Source of the DNA: Maniola hyperantus
Taxonomy: Eukaryota > Arthropoda > Insecta > Lepidoptera > Nymphalidae
Direction of reading: 5' to 3'
Assembly (NCBI RefSeq): GCF_902806685.2
Contig: NC_048538.1
Coordinates: 3,534,001-3,598,000 of the forward strand
DNA length: 64,000 nt
The translations under genes and the position numbers were made by a program. Numbering within the stretch: the stretch's first letter is position 1; every line of letters begins with the position of its first letter. Below the pieces are notes generated by a model. It saw only the letters and a list, made by a program, of their open reading frames with translations, was not told where the DNA came from and ran no database searches. Below are positions 54,082 through 64,000 of the stretch, piece after piece.

Positions 54082-54285
54082 GGTGGCTCCACACCAGCCC
54101 GGCGGCACACAACAAAGCCACGGATGTTACTCGCCGGCATTGCCGCGGGCCGAGCGCTACTAACTTCAACGATAATCACAGCGATACTGCGGCTTCTGCG
54201 GCCTACAGCGGCAATGCTATAAAAAATTGGCTCCATAGCGCCGGTAAAGCCGCCGGCCCAACCCGGCGGCATGTGTGGAGCCACC
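54082..54285. mobile_element. MITE I-like, GC-rich interior
   Basis: GGTGGCTCCACAC at the left is exactly mirrored by GTGTGGAGCCACC at the right. Near each end is a GGCGGC block. Frames on both strands inside (54063-54290) are products of the GC-rich palindrome. Confidence 0.7.
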
Positions 54286-54798
54286 TTTAGAAAGCTACTT
54301 TACCTACAAGTGGCTTTGAATTACAAGTTACCTGCCCTACGAAATACCTACTTAGAAGAGAGAAATTTATAGTAAAACTACTAAGCCTCGTAGTATAGTT
54401 AATTTCCTCATTCACTAGGCGTCATTATCTCATTATTCACAGCCTTCAGTTAGGGTTGCAGGGTCATTTGAAGGGTCACACTATCTAAATCACGGTTGGA
54501 TGCTTGGCATGCGGGAATTAGGGCCTCATTGATGGACCTACTCTGGCGTATTTATTAAAATAATAAAGGTTCTTTAATATGTGTATTTTGTTTTATTTTA
54601 TTTTTTATTTTATTAAGGCGCACAAAACAGGTTTCAACTATAAATGGTCCAAATACAAAAACAATAGATTAAGATCTAAGCGGTAACCCATTAACATATG
54701 TATGTGTACGCAACAATGCTTAAATAAATAGGTATATGCACAAAACAAGGTAACATACAATTTTTAAAATACAGAATAAAGAAATCGACAATTTTTTT
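54286..54798. other. No gene seen; possible reversed retroelement tail
   Basis: 54570-54760 has a T-rich start then TTAAGGCGCACAAAACAGGT and ATGCACAAAACAAGGTAACA, which could be a minus-strand retroelement 3' end. Otherwise unrecognised. Confidence 0.35.
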
Positions 54799-55230
54799 AA
54801 AAAACCGGCCAAGTGCGAGTCAGGCTCGCTCAATGAGGGTTCCGTACTACAGGCGTATTTTTTCGACATTTTGCACGATAATTCAAAAATTATGGTGCAT
54901 AAAAATAAATAAAAATCTGTTTTAGAATGTACAAGTGAAGACCTTGCATATGATACCCCACTTGATATAGTTATCTCACTTCGAAAGTTGAAAATACTAA
55001 TTATTAGTTCATGACCACAATTTAATTTTTTTGTGTGATCTAACCCTAAATTCACAGTTTTCAGATTTTTCCCCAAATGTCAGCTGTAAGATGTACCTAC
55101 CTGCCAAATTTCATGATTTTAGGTCAACGGGAAGTACCCTGAAGGTTTCTTGACAGACAGACAGACAGACAGACAACAAAGTGATCCTATAAGGGTTCCG
55201 TTTTTCCTTTTGAGGTACGGAACCCTAAAA
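54799..55230 (+). repeat. Family A repeat, full length with GACA run
   Basis: AAACCGGCCAAGTGCGAGTC, GGTTCCGTACTACAGGCGTA, GTTTTAGAATGTACAAGTGA, TTCACAGTTTTCAGATTTTT, GGTCAACGGGAAGTACCCTG, a GACAGACAG run at 55153-55175 and AGGTACGGAACCCTAAAA. Reference copy for the family. It includes the longer middle section absent from A'. Confidence 0.82.
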
Positions 55231-55397
55231 ATGTATAAATGTCCTTTTCAATTTTATCATCTTAAGAAATTTTATAACAAAAACCGAACAGATAAGTCAC
55301 TAGGTGAAGCCGGAACTCTGAAGCATCGTCCAAACCCAAGCGACTACGGAACGTCAGACGCGTGGCGGTCGCCGCCCAAGATATTTTAATGGTAAAA

Positions 55398-55544
55398 GAT
55401 CGGGCTGAAATTTGGCATGCAGATAGCTATTATGACGTAGGCATCCGCTAAAAAAGGATTTTTTAAAATTCAACTCCTAAGGGGGTGAAATAGAGGTTTG
55501 AAATTTGTGTAGTCCACGCGGACGAAGTCGCGAGCATAAGCTAG
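55398..55544 (+). mobile_element. Helitron-like subfamily C, 3' part
   Basis: GATCGGGCTGAAATTTGGCA, GACGTAGGCATCCGCTAAAA, CCTAAGGGGGTGAAATAGAG and 3' AAGTCGCGAGCATAAGCTAG before host T. The GACT run and TC end are absent. Confidence 0.75.
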
Positions 55545-55623
55545 TTTACTCAAAATAGGTAAAATTTACACTTTTAATTGAAAGTTGTTGGATTTGTATC
55601 ATATAGTAGTGATAATTAATTAC

Positions 55624-55665
55624 GTAAACTTAAAACTAAAGCTACGAGGGTTCCAAACGCGCTCA
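55624..55665 (-). mobile_element. Retroelement 3' scrap split by MITE O
   Basis: CGTAAACTTAAAACTAAAGC and TACGAGGGTTCCAAACGCGC match the reverse of 44405-44450. The match stops where MITE O begins. Confidence 0.5.
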
Positions 55666-55954
55666 GTACCCGTAGTACAAGATTTTACGTCTCACCAAAC
55701 CAAACTAAATTCGAGTCGAAATACTTCCGCGTTACAGTAAACTGGATCTTAAATGCCTTGTTTTAAAGCTCAAGTTTGTCTACACTTCTACAGCAAGCGC
55801 TCCAAGCGGAAACATTGCGAAATTAAAATCAGTGGCATTGAATATTTGACTTTAATTCAAGGCTGTTTAGGTCCATTTTACTGTAACGCGGAAGTATTTC
55901 GACTCTCGAATTTGGTTTGGTTTGGTGAGATGTAAAATCTTGTACTACGGGTAC
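55666..55954. mobile_element. MITE O with long inverted arms
   Basis: GTACCCGTAGTACAAGATTT opens an arm of about 78 bp that is mirrored at the right end, with a few mismatches (CACCAAACCAAACTAAATTC against GAATTTGGTTTGGTTTGGTG). Interior TACAGCAAGCGCTCCAAGCG is shared with 29743-30128. CAG flanks both sides. Confidence 0.82.
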
Positions 55955-56225
55955 AGGCAGCGGGTCGATTCTAGTCACAGTAGGTACTTACCTTACACAT
56001 GACGTACCTACATGGCGAGCGGTTCGTGCTCCTATTCCATTTCTATAGTTACTTATTTTGAATTATGTGTGATAAGTACTTAGGTATTAACCATTGTTTT
56101 TCTGTAAACCAGTGTGGCTGATCAACTCGTAATATAAAATTAACACGGTTCACTGGTACAGAAACAATAATCATCGATGCGTAATTACCTATTTATTAAA
56201 TGTATTGCGGTTATTTTATGTTGTA

Positions 56226-56552
56226 CTAGATGATGGCCGCGACTTCGTCCGTGTGGATTTAGGTTTTTAAAAATCCCGTAGGAACTCTTAAAAAGTTGCC
56301 TATATCCGGGACGCCAGCTACCTTCTCTGTACCAAATTTCATATAAAGCGGTTAAATGGATGGGCCTTTAACTATCCCCTGGGAACTCTTCGATTTTCCG
56401 GGATAAAAAGGAGCCTATGTCCGTCCCTGGGATGTAAGCTAACTCTGTACCAAATTTCATCAAAATCGGTTTAGCTGTTGGGCCGTGAAAAGCTAGCAGA
56501 CAGACAGACAGTCACACTTTCGCATTTATAATATTATAGTATGTAGTATGGA
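56226..56552 (-). mobile_element. Helitron-like subfamily B, GTCT variant, with internal duplication
   Basis: CTAGATGATGGCCGCGACTT, two partial copies of the CTCTTCGATTTTCCGGGATA / GTACCAAATTTCAT section, GTTGGGCCGTGAAAAGCTAG, a GACA run, and TTCGCATTTATAATATTATA. Confidence 0.8.
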
Positions 56553-56959
56553 CATAGATTTTAATAACAGGTACCTAGATTTTATTTATACCTACCTAGG
56601 TATATGCGTAAGTGCCTATTTAGCACGAAACTGTCTGCATATCATCAGAGTATCGTAGGTCTTCGTGAAAATTAGGCATCAAGAAATTTACAAGAAAATA
56701 GGACATTATTTTCTAAAGTAAGTACATTTTATATTCTGTAGACAGTAGATAAAAGTCCCTATTTAATTACTTCTTTAGCTAGTAAAATAATCGTCAGTAT
56801 TAGGACTAAGCGAAGTGAACTGTAAAAGCCTTCGCGACAGTAGGTAGGTGATTGCGTGAAAATACACTTCTTAATTTTATTCTATTGAGAAAATTTGTTT
56901 GAATGTTAAGATTTAGTTTTAGATTTAGTTTTTGTATATAGAGTAAGTGTTTATTTGTG

Positions 56960-57080
56960 AATGACGGAGGAGGGAGAGCGGGGACCCTGAGATACAGGTT
57001 TTGCAAACTTACTTCAGGGTCCCTGGCACAATTTTTAAAAAGACCTGTAGAACAAATAAATCATTTCATTTCAATGTTAC
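56960..57080 (+). repeat. Hairpin plus AT tail, probable retroelement 3' end
   Basis: GGGACCCTGA (56981-56990) mirrors TCAGGGTCCC (57014-57023), then GTAGAACAAATAAATCATTT and CATTTCAATG. Same hairpin-then-AATAAAT layout as 34463-34545. Confidence 0.4.
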
Positions 57081-57187
57081 ATCGAAGGTTCTAGGTACCT
57101 ACGCTTACTGCTTAGTATTAAGTTTAGTGTATTTTAGGTACCTAACCTAAAACGTAACAAGTGTTTTTTTATTGAAATTGATTTTAG

Positions 57188-57262
57188 GGCCTCATAACAT
57201 ATTTCAGAGTCACACAGCGGGCGATGGAGACTTGGGGTTTATCTATATGATCAAGTCATGGG
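57188..57262 (+). pseudogene. RTE-type fragment
   Basis: GGGCCTCATAACATATTTCA, GAGTCACACAGCGGGCGATG and GAGACTTGGGGTTTATCTAT, the segment just before and into MERAMLGV. Confidence 0.6.
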
Positions 57263-57847
57263 CGGCGGTAATCACTTAACATCATGCATTTATATCATGG
57301 ATTTCCACAAAGTAACGCCTGCTTCTATACAATATTCCAGGGTGTTTTATTACTTGGTAGTTGGTACTCAAACCGACAAGCGAGTTCATCAACAAAGCTT
57401 AACACTCCATGTTGGGTGAAACGATTTCGCCACTAATCATACAATTTGTATTGAAAGCACAAACAGTATAATAGTGCTCTGTAAATTAACAGTCATGTTT
57501 GTATATTCCCGATAATTGCGGCGCGGTAATTCAAATTGTACGTATTACCTACCTATCGATATGCAAAATTGGGCAGAGCATAATAATAATAATTTGCACT
57601 CATATCATTTATACAGCGTGTTTGATATAAATCACGAATCAAATAAAAATCATATTATCATAATCATAGGGCTGGCTCATTTATTGCGCAACGGATCAGC
57701 CTGGCTGTCCAGCGCGGAAATGCAGCCAGTATTCTTGGCACCATTCCACGCGGTCATGATTTATATAGTAGGTAATTAGATAAGGCCAGCTAAAAAAAAA
57801 GTGAATTAAAAAAAAAAGAAACATATTACATGACAAAATATAAAATA

Positions 57848-58048
57848 CTAGATGATGCATGCGACCGCGTCCGCGTGGATTTAGATTTTTAAAAATCCCG
57901 TGGTAACTCTTTGATTTTCCGGGATAATAATTAGCCTATGTCTCTCCCCGGGATGCAAGCTATCTCTGTACCAAATTTCGTCAAAATCGGTTGATCTAGC
58001 AAACAGACAGACAGACACACCTTCGAATTTATATAATATTAGTATGGA
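57848..58048 (-). mobile_element. Helitron-like subfamily B, GTCT variant, complete
   Basis: Minus strand: 5' TCCATACTAATATTATATAA at 58048, a GTCT run, AACCGATTTTGACGAAATTT, and 3' CGGTCGCATGCATCATCTAG at 57848. Confidence 0.82.
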
Positions 58049-58105
58049 AGTTTGGATGTAGAACCCGTTCTATGTCGGATTGGCGGAGTAATCGCGTAAC
58101 AAACA

Positions 58106-58280
58106 TCATCATCATCATCAACCAATACACGTCCACTGCTGGACATAGGTCTCTTGTAGGGACTTCCACACGCCACAGTCTTGCGCCTCCTGAATCCAGC
58201 GGCTCCCTGCGACTCGTCTGATGTCGTCCGTCCACCTAGTGGGGGGGTCTTCCAACGCTGCGTCTTCCGGTGCGAGGTCA
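58106..58280 (-). pseudogene. RTE-type C-terminal fragment
   Basis: The minus-strand frame reads LAPEDAALEDPPTRWTDDIR, RVAGSRWIQEAQDCGVWKSL and QETYVQQWTCIG, with a GAT-repeat tail. A longer open frame to 58746 continues into unrelated sequence and is not a coherent protein. Confidence 0.8.
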
Positions 58281-59139
58281 TACAAAAGGTCGAGACCAAA
58301 CATACAAAAAAATAAGAAACATACAGTCCAATTGAGAACCTCCTCCTTGTTTTGAAGTCGGTTAAAAAAAGAAAATTATATATGAAGGTACCTAAAGTAA
58401 ACGCTATGTCTAAAATATCGTAAAAGTTTGTAAACGATGTTAAGCAAATCGGTCCCAGGATATTTGCCTTCCGAAGATCTGAATATCTTTCACATAGAGT
58501 ATTGTAATGATAGGTTATATCGAGGATACAAGGATAGAGCAATGAAGTCGCTTGGCTTAATTCAAAGTCAAGAGGCTTATTCAAGAACCATTCAGACGGC
58601 ATCTGCCATATTATACACGGTGAAGTTTTAGTGGTTGTCTTCCCGCGGCAGAACAATTTACCCTCAGTAGTACTATCGAAATTTTGAGTTAAACTTAAAA
58701 AATAAAAATGTTTTTGTTTTGAAAATATTAAAAAAAAAATCGACAACTCGAAAGTGTGAGAAACAATAGTAACTCCCTAGACGTAACGTGAATAGTAGGT
58801 AGGTACATCCACTCGAACCGCGCTGCCAATAAAGTGAAAAAGTTTAGAGCAAAATAAGCTCTACGATACTAGATACGGCATAAACTAGCCTGCGCGCACG
58901 CGGTATCACTATTGGTTCGAGGTCTCATTCGATTTTTGTTTTCTCGATTGTAAATTTGTCATTTTTGACTCTAATATTTTTTTATATTTATAAATCGATT
59001 ATAATACCACGACAAAACTATTTAACTTCGGAAAAACAACAATTAAAATTTCAGCGTAAATAACCCTAATGCATTGCATAAAGGCTTATATGGTCCACTA
59101 AAGAAGCCTTCTTGACTATGAATTCCAATGTTAGTAGCA
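58281..59139. other. No supported gene; shared motif and an unrecognised frame
   Basis: 58316-58366 is the reverse of the 1143-1187 motif (AACCTCCTCCTT, GAAGTCGGTTAA). 58437-58631 (+) is a 64-codon frame (YLPSEDLNIFHIEYC, YRGYKDRAMKSLG) followed by AATAAA-type sequence at about 58702. It could be a gene scrap, but I do not recognise it. Confidence 0.35.
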
Positions 59140-59335
59140 TCATAAATGACAAGATATGGTCAAGCGAACAAAATTTTTCACGGTTTAGGAACCAAATAAA
59201 TCAGCGCCACCTCTTAGATACTATAATGAACGATCCGTTTGAAATCCAGACGTTACTGAGATTGCATTGGTGCTAAAGCACCACTGAGTCGGTGCCATTT
59301 TGTTTGTTCAATAGCCCTCTACATACGAAGTAATA
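59140..59335 (+). repeat. Dispersed repeat D
   Basis: CATAAATGACAAGATATGGT, AAATTTTTCACGGTTTAGGA, TCAGCGCCACCTCTTAGATA, GAACGATCCGTTTGAAATCC and GAGTCGGTGCCATTTTGTTT. Confidence 0.75.
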
Positions 59336-59361
59336 TAAGTAAATGGTTAGTAGGTAACTTT

Positions 59362-59695
59362 AAGACAGAAATGAGGAGATCCGTAGGAGAACCAGAGAAA
59401 CCGACATAGCTCAACGGGTTGCGATGCTGAAGTGGCAATGGGAAGGCATATAGTTTGAAAAACCGATAGACGTTGGGATCCTAAGGTGCTAGAATGGCGA
59501 CCTCGTCCCGGAAACAGCAGCGTTGAACCTCAAATCAAATCAAATTATTTATTCCCTCCCACTGGAGACGACATCAAACGTGTCGCAAGGAGTCGCTGGA
59601 TTTAGCCGGCCGAAGATCGTGGCGTGTGGAAGTCCCTACAAGAGACTTCTATATCCAGCAGTGGACGTCTACCGCTTGATAATGATGATGATGAA
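59362..59695 (+). pseudogene. RTE-type C-terminal fragment with small insertion
   Basis: AGAAATGAGGAGATCCGTAG, GACATAGCTCAACGGGTTGC, GACGTTGGGATCCTAAGGTG, then CAAATCAAATCAAATTATTT inserted near 59531-59555, then ACGACATCAAACGTGTCGCA, CAGCAGTGGACGTCTACCGC and a GATGATGATG tail. Confidence 0.75.
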
Positions 59696-60011
59696 ACTTT
59701 AGTTTTTACTTGGTTTTTACATGGAATCCAGTAAACAAAAAACTGTTATAAAACTATAAAAAAGGTAGGTACTATACTAGATAGATAGGTAGGTGCGTAG
59801 CTCATAAAATTAAATCTCATTTTGAAAAAAATAATAGTTTTTTTAAGGAAACTCCGTCTGTTGCTGCAGTGCTCTGTACAACAGACACAATACGATTTGG
59901 ATACGTTTTATTTACATTTAAATGGATTTTCTTCCTTTCCGGAATATCAGGTAATAGTTCAGCATTTGTTTTGATAATTTTCTCTAAAATACCAAAGTCA
60001 TAAGCGAAGTG

Positions 60012-60174
60012 AAGCGGTGACAGCCTAGTTATAGCCCTCCTGGTCGGAGGGTCCCGGGTTCGATTCCAGGCATGCATCTCTATTAACTTTTCACAGCTAT
60101 GTGTATTTCAATAAATATAGCTTGATTTAATAGTGAAGAAAAACATGTGAGGAAACCTGCATACCTGAGAGTTG
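60012..60174 (+). mobile_element. SINE-M, 5' half
   Basis: AGCGGTGACAGCCTAGTTAT, GGGTCCCGGGTTCGATTCCA, GCATGCATCTCTATTAACTT, AACATGTGAGGAAACCTGCA and TACCTGAGAGTTG; it then runs into MITE P. Confidence 0.7.
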
Positions 60175-60185
60175 CAGTTGCACAC

Positions 60186-60269
60186 AGGTCGAAATGGCAA
60201 TCGGGGTAGGGACGCCCCGCACACCCGCACAGCCCCCGTACTAACCCGGTGCGGGATAGCGCGGGTGAC
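60186..60269. mobile_element. MITE P, truncated
   Basis: CAGGTCGAAATGGCAATCGG, GTAGGGACGCCCCGCACACC and CCCGGTGCGGGATAGCGCGG; the right arm is missing. Confidence 0.65.
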
Positions 60270-60756
60270 GACTCTGTGGATATCAATCTCTTTCCAGCAT
60301 GAAGCCGCGACAGTGACGGATGTTACCGTATCAAATATCAGCTTCTGATTAATAATGTAATTAATTGGAACGCTTTGAAGGCGGTTATTATTTCCATTGT
60401 AGAGTTATGAACGCCTACAATGCTGTAAGTCGACTGTGGTGACTGGATTTTGGATTATACAAATTTATCAAAGGAGATTTAACAATGCTCGGCTGACAAA
60501 CGGGGGTAGGTAGGGGAACACTGGTTATATATGGTGACGATTGCAATGATTTGCCATCAGATGAGATTGCATTGACTGCAAAGCATCACCATAGATTTTC
60601 CTCATGAAAAAAGGGTAGAACGAGTGGAGGCGCGGTGAGACAGTAGATAAAAATGAAAATTTAGTATTAATTAGCCAACCCTGTTGAAGCTTTTGATTCG
60701 GAGATAGTAAGAGGACAAAAGTTTATTTTCATTTTTGCAGCCGTTGTACAAGATAC
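60270..60756. other. No gene or named repeat seen
   Basis: Intergenic sequence; a few SINE-like words (GCCATCAGATGAGATTGC) only. Confidence 0.35.
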
Positions 60757-60898
60757 AGACAAGGCTCTCTTGGCACTTGAATGACATTGACAGGAGGGCG
60801 CTGTTGGAGAACAAAGGCTTAGAATATTCAAACAAGAACAAAGGGGTCACTTGAGGGCAACCTTAGTTCCGATTTTCGCCACGCGCCAGGATAGCACT
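60757..60898. mobile_element. MITE E, reversed copy
   Basis: GACAAGGCTCTCTTGGCACT, ATTGACAGGAGGGCGCTGTT, CAAAGGCTTAGAATATTCAA, TAGTTCCGATTTTCGCCACG, then a decayed end AGGATAGCACTG. Confidence 0.7.
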
Positions 60899-61312
60899 GT
60901 ACCTATTAAGTTCAGAAATAGGAACCCTAGTTTAGGAAGAGAACAGCGTGATCGCTGCACCAGAGAAAACCTCAACCAGAACTAAATTCTTTGTTTTCAA
61001 AAATTTCACCTGCAAAAAAAGGAGAGTATGCGTGACATCCAACACGATAGTGTATATTGCATACCAAACAAAAATAAAAGTAGGTAGATAAAATAAAGAG
61101 CCTAGGGGTGTGATGTACCTATCCGCTAACCGACTAGTGACATTCGACTAGTCATAGTGACATCCGACTGTGACACGATTCACGATAACGCATCTGTTTT
61201 TATTCGGTGAATAAATTGTACGAGCGACTAAAATCCAGACAAAAATGATAAAAGCGAAAGTTTTTTTTGACGACTGCCCAAAACAGGATTGTAATCTATA
61301 CTTCTATACCTC

Positions 61313-61500
61313 ATCATCATCATCATCCAATAGACGTCCACTGCTGGACATAGGTCTCTTGTAGGGACTTCCACGGATCCAGCGGCTCCCTGCAACTCGT
61401 CTGATGTCGTCCGTCCACCTAGTGGGGGGTCTTCCAACGCTGCGTCTTCCGGTGCGAGGTCGCCATTCCAGCACCTTGGGACCCGACGACGTTCGTTGGA
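61313..61500 (-). pseudogene. RTE-type C-terminal fragment
   Basis: Minus strand: GPKVLEWRPRTGRRSVGRPP, TRWTDDIRRVAGSRWI, then a deletion before SPYKRPMSSSGR and a GAT-repeat tail, which puts the last residues out of frame. Confidence 0.8.
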
Positions 61501-61778
61501 ACAGTTTGTTACTATGAAGCACCCCATCTAGTGGGACGTTTATATATCGCTGGCCACAAACTAGTTCAATGGCGGCAGTCAGGCGTGCAGATCATTCGTG
61601 ATGGATAGTGGTTTTCCGGCCAATAGATTTATTTGAGGCTGTTGTGTAAAAAGGTTTACTCCAAATAACATACGTCCCACGTCTACTATCGGGTAAGTTA
61701 ATGTTTTACACGTGGATACCACATGAATAAAATTGAACTTATATTCTCGTCCAAAATTCCTCAGTGCTTGAAGGCCAA

Positions 61779-61938
61779 AGTCTTTCGAACAGTGCGTGTT
61801 GCCAGTGATGACGATGATCCGAAACATGGTCGCTAACTATGGACCTCATAACATAAGAAAGCTCAGTCACTCAGCGTGCGATGGAGACTATGCTTGGACT
61901 TTCTATAAGTATAATATGTGATCAAATCAGAAATGACG
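61779..61938 (+). pseudogene. RTE-type fragment upstream of MERAM
   Basis: AAGTCTTTCGAACAGTGCGT, GTTGCCAGTGATGACGATGA, AAACATGGTCGCTAACTATG, CACTCAGCGTGCGATGGAGA. It meets a family A piece at 61940. Confidence 0.7.
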
Positions 61939-61939
61939 A

Positions 61940-62027
61940 TGATTTATCGTGCAAAATGTCGATAAAATACGATTGTACTACGGAACCCTCAGTGCGCGAC
62001 TCTGATCCGCACTTGGCCGCTTTTTTG
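61940..62027 (-). repeat. Family A repeat, 5' scrap
   Basis: Minus strand: GCGGCCAAGTGCGGATCAGA, CTGAGGGTTCCGTAGTACAA and TTTATCGACATTTTGCACGA. Confidence 0.65.
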
Positions 62028-62078
62028 TTTTTTTGATAAATAATGAAGTATAAGTAAAATAAAACGTGGACACTAACA

Positions 62079-62453
62079 AACGGCCTTGTCCACAAACTCA
62101 AAGTCGCTCAGCGAGCTATGGAGAGGGCTATGTTAGGAGTTTCCTTGAGGGACAAGATCCGAAATGAGGAGATCCGCAGGAGAACCAAGGTCACTGACAC
62201 AGCCCAAACTATTAGCAAGCTGAAGTGGCAGTGGGCAGGTCATGCCTGTCGTAGAGGCGATGGCCGTTGGAGCCGGAAAGTCCTTGAGTGGAGACCGCGT
62301 TTAAGCAAGCGTAGTGTGGGACGCCCTCCAGCACGATGGACCGACGATATAAAGAGGCTGGCGGGAAGTGGCTGGATGAGGAAGGCTGAGGACCGGGTGT
62401 GGTGGCGCTCTTTAGGGAAGGCCTATGTCCAACAGTGGACGTCCACAGGCTGA
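62079..62453 (+). pseudogene. RTE-type retrotransposon C-terminus, longest intact frame
   Basis: A continuous frame encodes the C-terminal ~125 residues of the lepidopteran RTE protein: GLVHKLKVAQRAMERAMLGV, RNEEIRRRTKVTD, KLKWQWAGHACRRGDGRW, VGRPPARWTDDIKRLAGSGW and YVQQWTSTG then TGA. A GATGATGAT tail follows to 62474. No catalytic domain is present (5'-truncated at about 62067). It belongs to a different, older subfamily than the others, as shown by SKRSVGRPPARW and the GLVHKLKV start. Confidence 0.85.
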
Positions 62454-62722
62454 TGATGATGATGATGATGATGAAGTAAAATAAATACTTACGTAAAACA
62501 ATAAAGCAGTTAGTAAGTATACGTAGTTCTAGTATGAGTTAATGTTTCGGGCAGTGTATTTAACGATAACACTAATTTGGCGAAGTTCCAGCGCGATTAG
62601 TCGACCCACTAAGCCTTATTGCAGTATTATGTTTCCACGATTATGAAGGCAAATGTTATAAAGAACCATTAAAGAACCTTCTTCAAGCTATTAAGTAGAA
62701 TATATCTATTGACGCGAAGCAC

Positions 62723-62996
62723 AAAAAAATCGGCCAAGTGCGAGTCGGGCTCGCACATGAACGGTTCCGTACCATCGTGTAAGAATTAATTTTTTAAATT
62801 TTCATGGCGGCCATTTTGAAATTGTTATTATTTGTTGGTATAGGGGCAACAAATACACATTCTGTGAAAATTTCAACTCTACCTATTACGGTTCGCGAGA
62901 AACAGCTCGCTGACAGACCGACGGACGGACGGACGGAGAGCGGAGGCTTAGTAATAGGGTCCTGTTGGCATCCTTCGGGTCCGGGAACCCTAAAAA
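62723..62996 (+). repeat. Family A' repeat, full length
   Basis: AAATCGGCCAAGTGCGAGTC, GGTTCCGTACCATCGTGTAA, TTTTCATGGCGGCCATTTTG, CATTCTGTGAAAATTTCAAC, a GACGGACGGACGG run, GGAGGCTTAGTAATAGGGTC and GGGAACCCTAAAAA. Reference copy of A'. Confidence 0.82.
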
Positions 62997-63283
62997 CGTT
63001 ACCTTGGGCATCTTTTCTCAAGCTTCGACTCCATCATTGCTTTTTATTGTAGTCAAGCGAAACTGCGCAAGCCTATCTTGCAAAATTAACAATATCGTCA
63101 ACCTCGTAGGATCAAAAACACAATTAGCATACAGGATAATAAATCCTGAAACTTCATTCGTTTATAATACCAAACTCATCTATATGTATGAACTGAGAAC
63201 TCCACGGCTCAGCGGATATACATGTTATACATAGTATGGAAAAGTTAACATTATTCCTCGTAAATCTTGTTTTTATACTTAAT

Positions 63284-63496
63284 CTAAATATATAAAAAGA
63301 AAAGGTGACTGACTGACTGACTGACTGATCTATCAACGCACGCAACTACTGGACGGATCGGGCTGAAATTTGGCATGCAGATAGCTATTATGACATAGGC
63401 ATCCGCTAAGAAAGAATTTTTGAAAATTCAACCCTCTAAGGGGGTGGGTTTGAAATTTGTGTAGTTCACGCGGACGAAGTCGCGAGCATAAGCTAG
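63284..63496 (+). mobile_element. Helitron-like subfamily C, complete
   Basis: 5' TCTAAATATATAAAAAGAAA after host A, a GACT run, CGGGCTGAAATTTGGCATGC, CAACCCTCTAAGGGGGTG, and 3' AAGTCGCGAGCATAAGCTAG before host T. Confidence 0.85.
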
Positions 63497-63556
63497 TATG
63501 AATTACTAACGTATCGTTTAACATGTTGAGTGTCATGAATATCAGCGATGGAGCTT

Positions 63557-63872
63557 CATCATCATCATCAACCGATAGACGTCCATTGCTGGACATAGGT
63601 CTCTTGTAGGGACTTGCACACGCCACTGTCTTGCGCCGCGCCGCCTGAATGCAGCGGCTCCGTGGGACTCGTCTGGTGTTGTCCGTCCACCTAGTGGTGG
63701 GTCTTACGAACTATGTGCCTGCGCATTGCTACTTCAGCTTCGCAATCCGTTGAGCTATGTCGGTTATTCTAGTTCTCCTACGGATCTCCTCATTTCTGAT
63801 TTGATCACGTAGAGAAACTCCCTACAGGAGACCTATGTCCAGCAGTGGACGTCTATCGGTTGATGATGATGA
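63557..63872. pseudogene. Two RTE-type fragments in opposite orientation
   Basis: 63557-63818 is a minus-strand C-terminal region with a gap (CATCATCATCATCAACCGAT to GATCACGTAGAGAAACTCC). 63819-63872 is a plus-strand terminal tail (CTACAGGAGACCTATGTCCA, GCAGTGGACGTCTATCGGTT, GATGATGATG). They meet directly at 63818/63819. Confidence 0.75.
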
Positions 63873-64000
63873 CTTGTGTACGTAACGTAAACCGTGTCGC
63901 GTTTGAAACTGAGCGCCACGCAACAACGTGTACAATATGTACCTACAGTGTACGTACACCCATGCAAACATAACCAAACGGCCTTCGTAAAATAGAAACC

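Noticed and set aside
58039..58746. 235-residue minus-strand open frame
   Set aside because: Its end is an RTE relic read in a shifted frame and its start is unrelated AT-rich sequence; the combination is accidental.

Overview
This window is eukaryotic nuclear DNA, AT-rich and packed with short interspersed repeats, from a moth or butterfly (Lepidoptera). Two things point there: a spliced G-protein gene closest to insect concertina, and repeat families I know as typical of lepidopteran genomes. These include Helitron-like elements with the ATGCCCGCGACTTCGTCCGCG end, tRNA-derived SINEs with GATGAT tails, the GGCCAAGTGCGAGTC family carrying GTCT runs, and RTE-type retrotransposon 3' ends. No bacterial operons, phage, CRISPR arrays or viral genes were seen. 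Species cannot be named from the sequence alone.

The only host gene I can support is the 3' part of a G-alpha-12/13 gene (concertina, cta), on the + strand. One internal exon (8003-8271) carries switch I, the G3 motif and the catalytic glutamine. The last exon (14308-14665) carries the NKSD guanine-specificity motif, the TTAID loop and the C-terminus ending LMLQ. The intron between them (8272-14307, 6,036 bp) joins in the correct phase. I found no upstream exons (P-loop and helical domain) in bases 1-8002, so that stretch is probably also intron and the 5' exons lie to the left. A candidate polyadenylation signal is at 14924-14929.

From about 15 kb to the right end there is no convincing host exon. 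This 49 kb is mobile-element debris: two Helitron-like subfamilies (B and C), three tRNA-derived SINE families, more than a dozen RTE tail fragments, copies of the GTCT-bearing family A/A', and many inverted-repeat MITEs. One Tc1/mariner-type transposon (45380-46085) keeps about 40-bp terminal inverted repeats and an internally deleted transposase. Between these lie AT-rich stretches of 0.3-1.9 kb with nothing recognisable; the largest are listed as features.

The most informative structure is nesting. Several insertions sit inside older repeats and still carry 9-13 bp target-site duplications (2155-2371, 4655-4918, 10743-11080, 29921-30062). They give relative ages and exact element ends. Family letters and names here are my own labels for this window. 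Assignments to Helitron, SINE, RTE and Tc1/mariner rest on visible ends, motifs and remembered family features, not on a database search.
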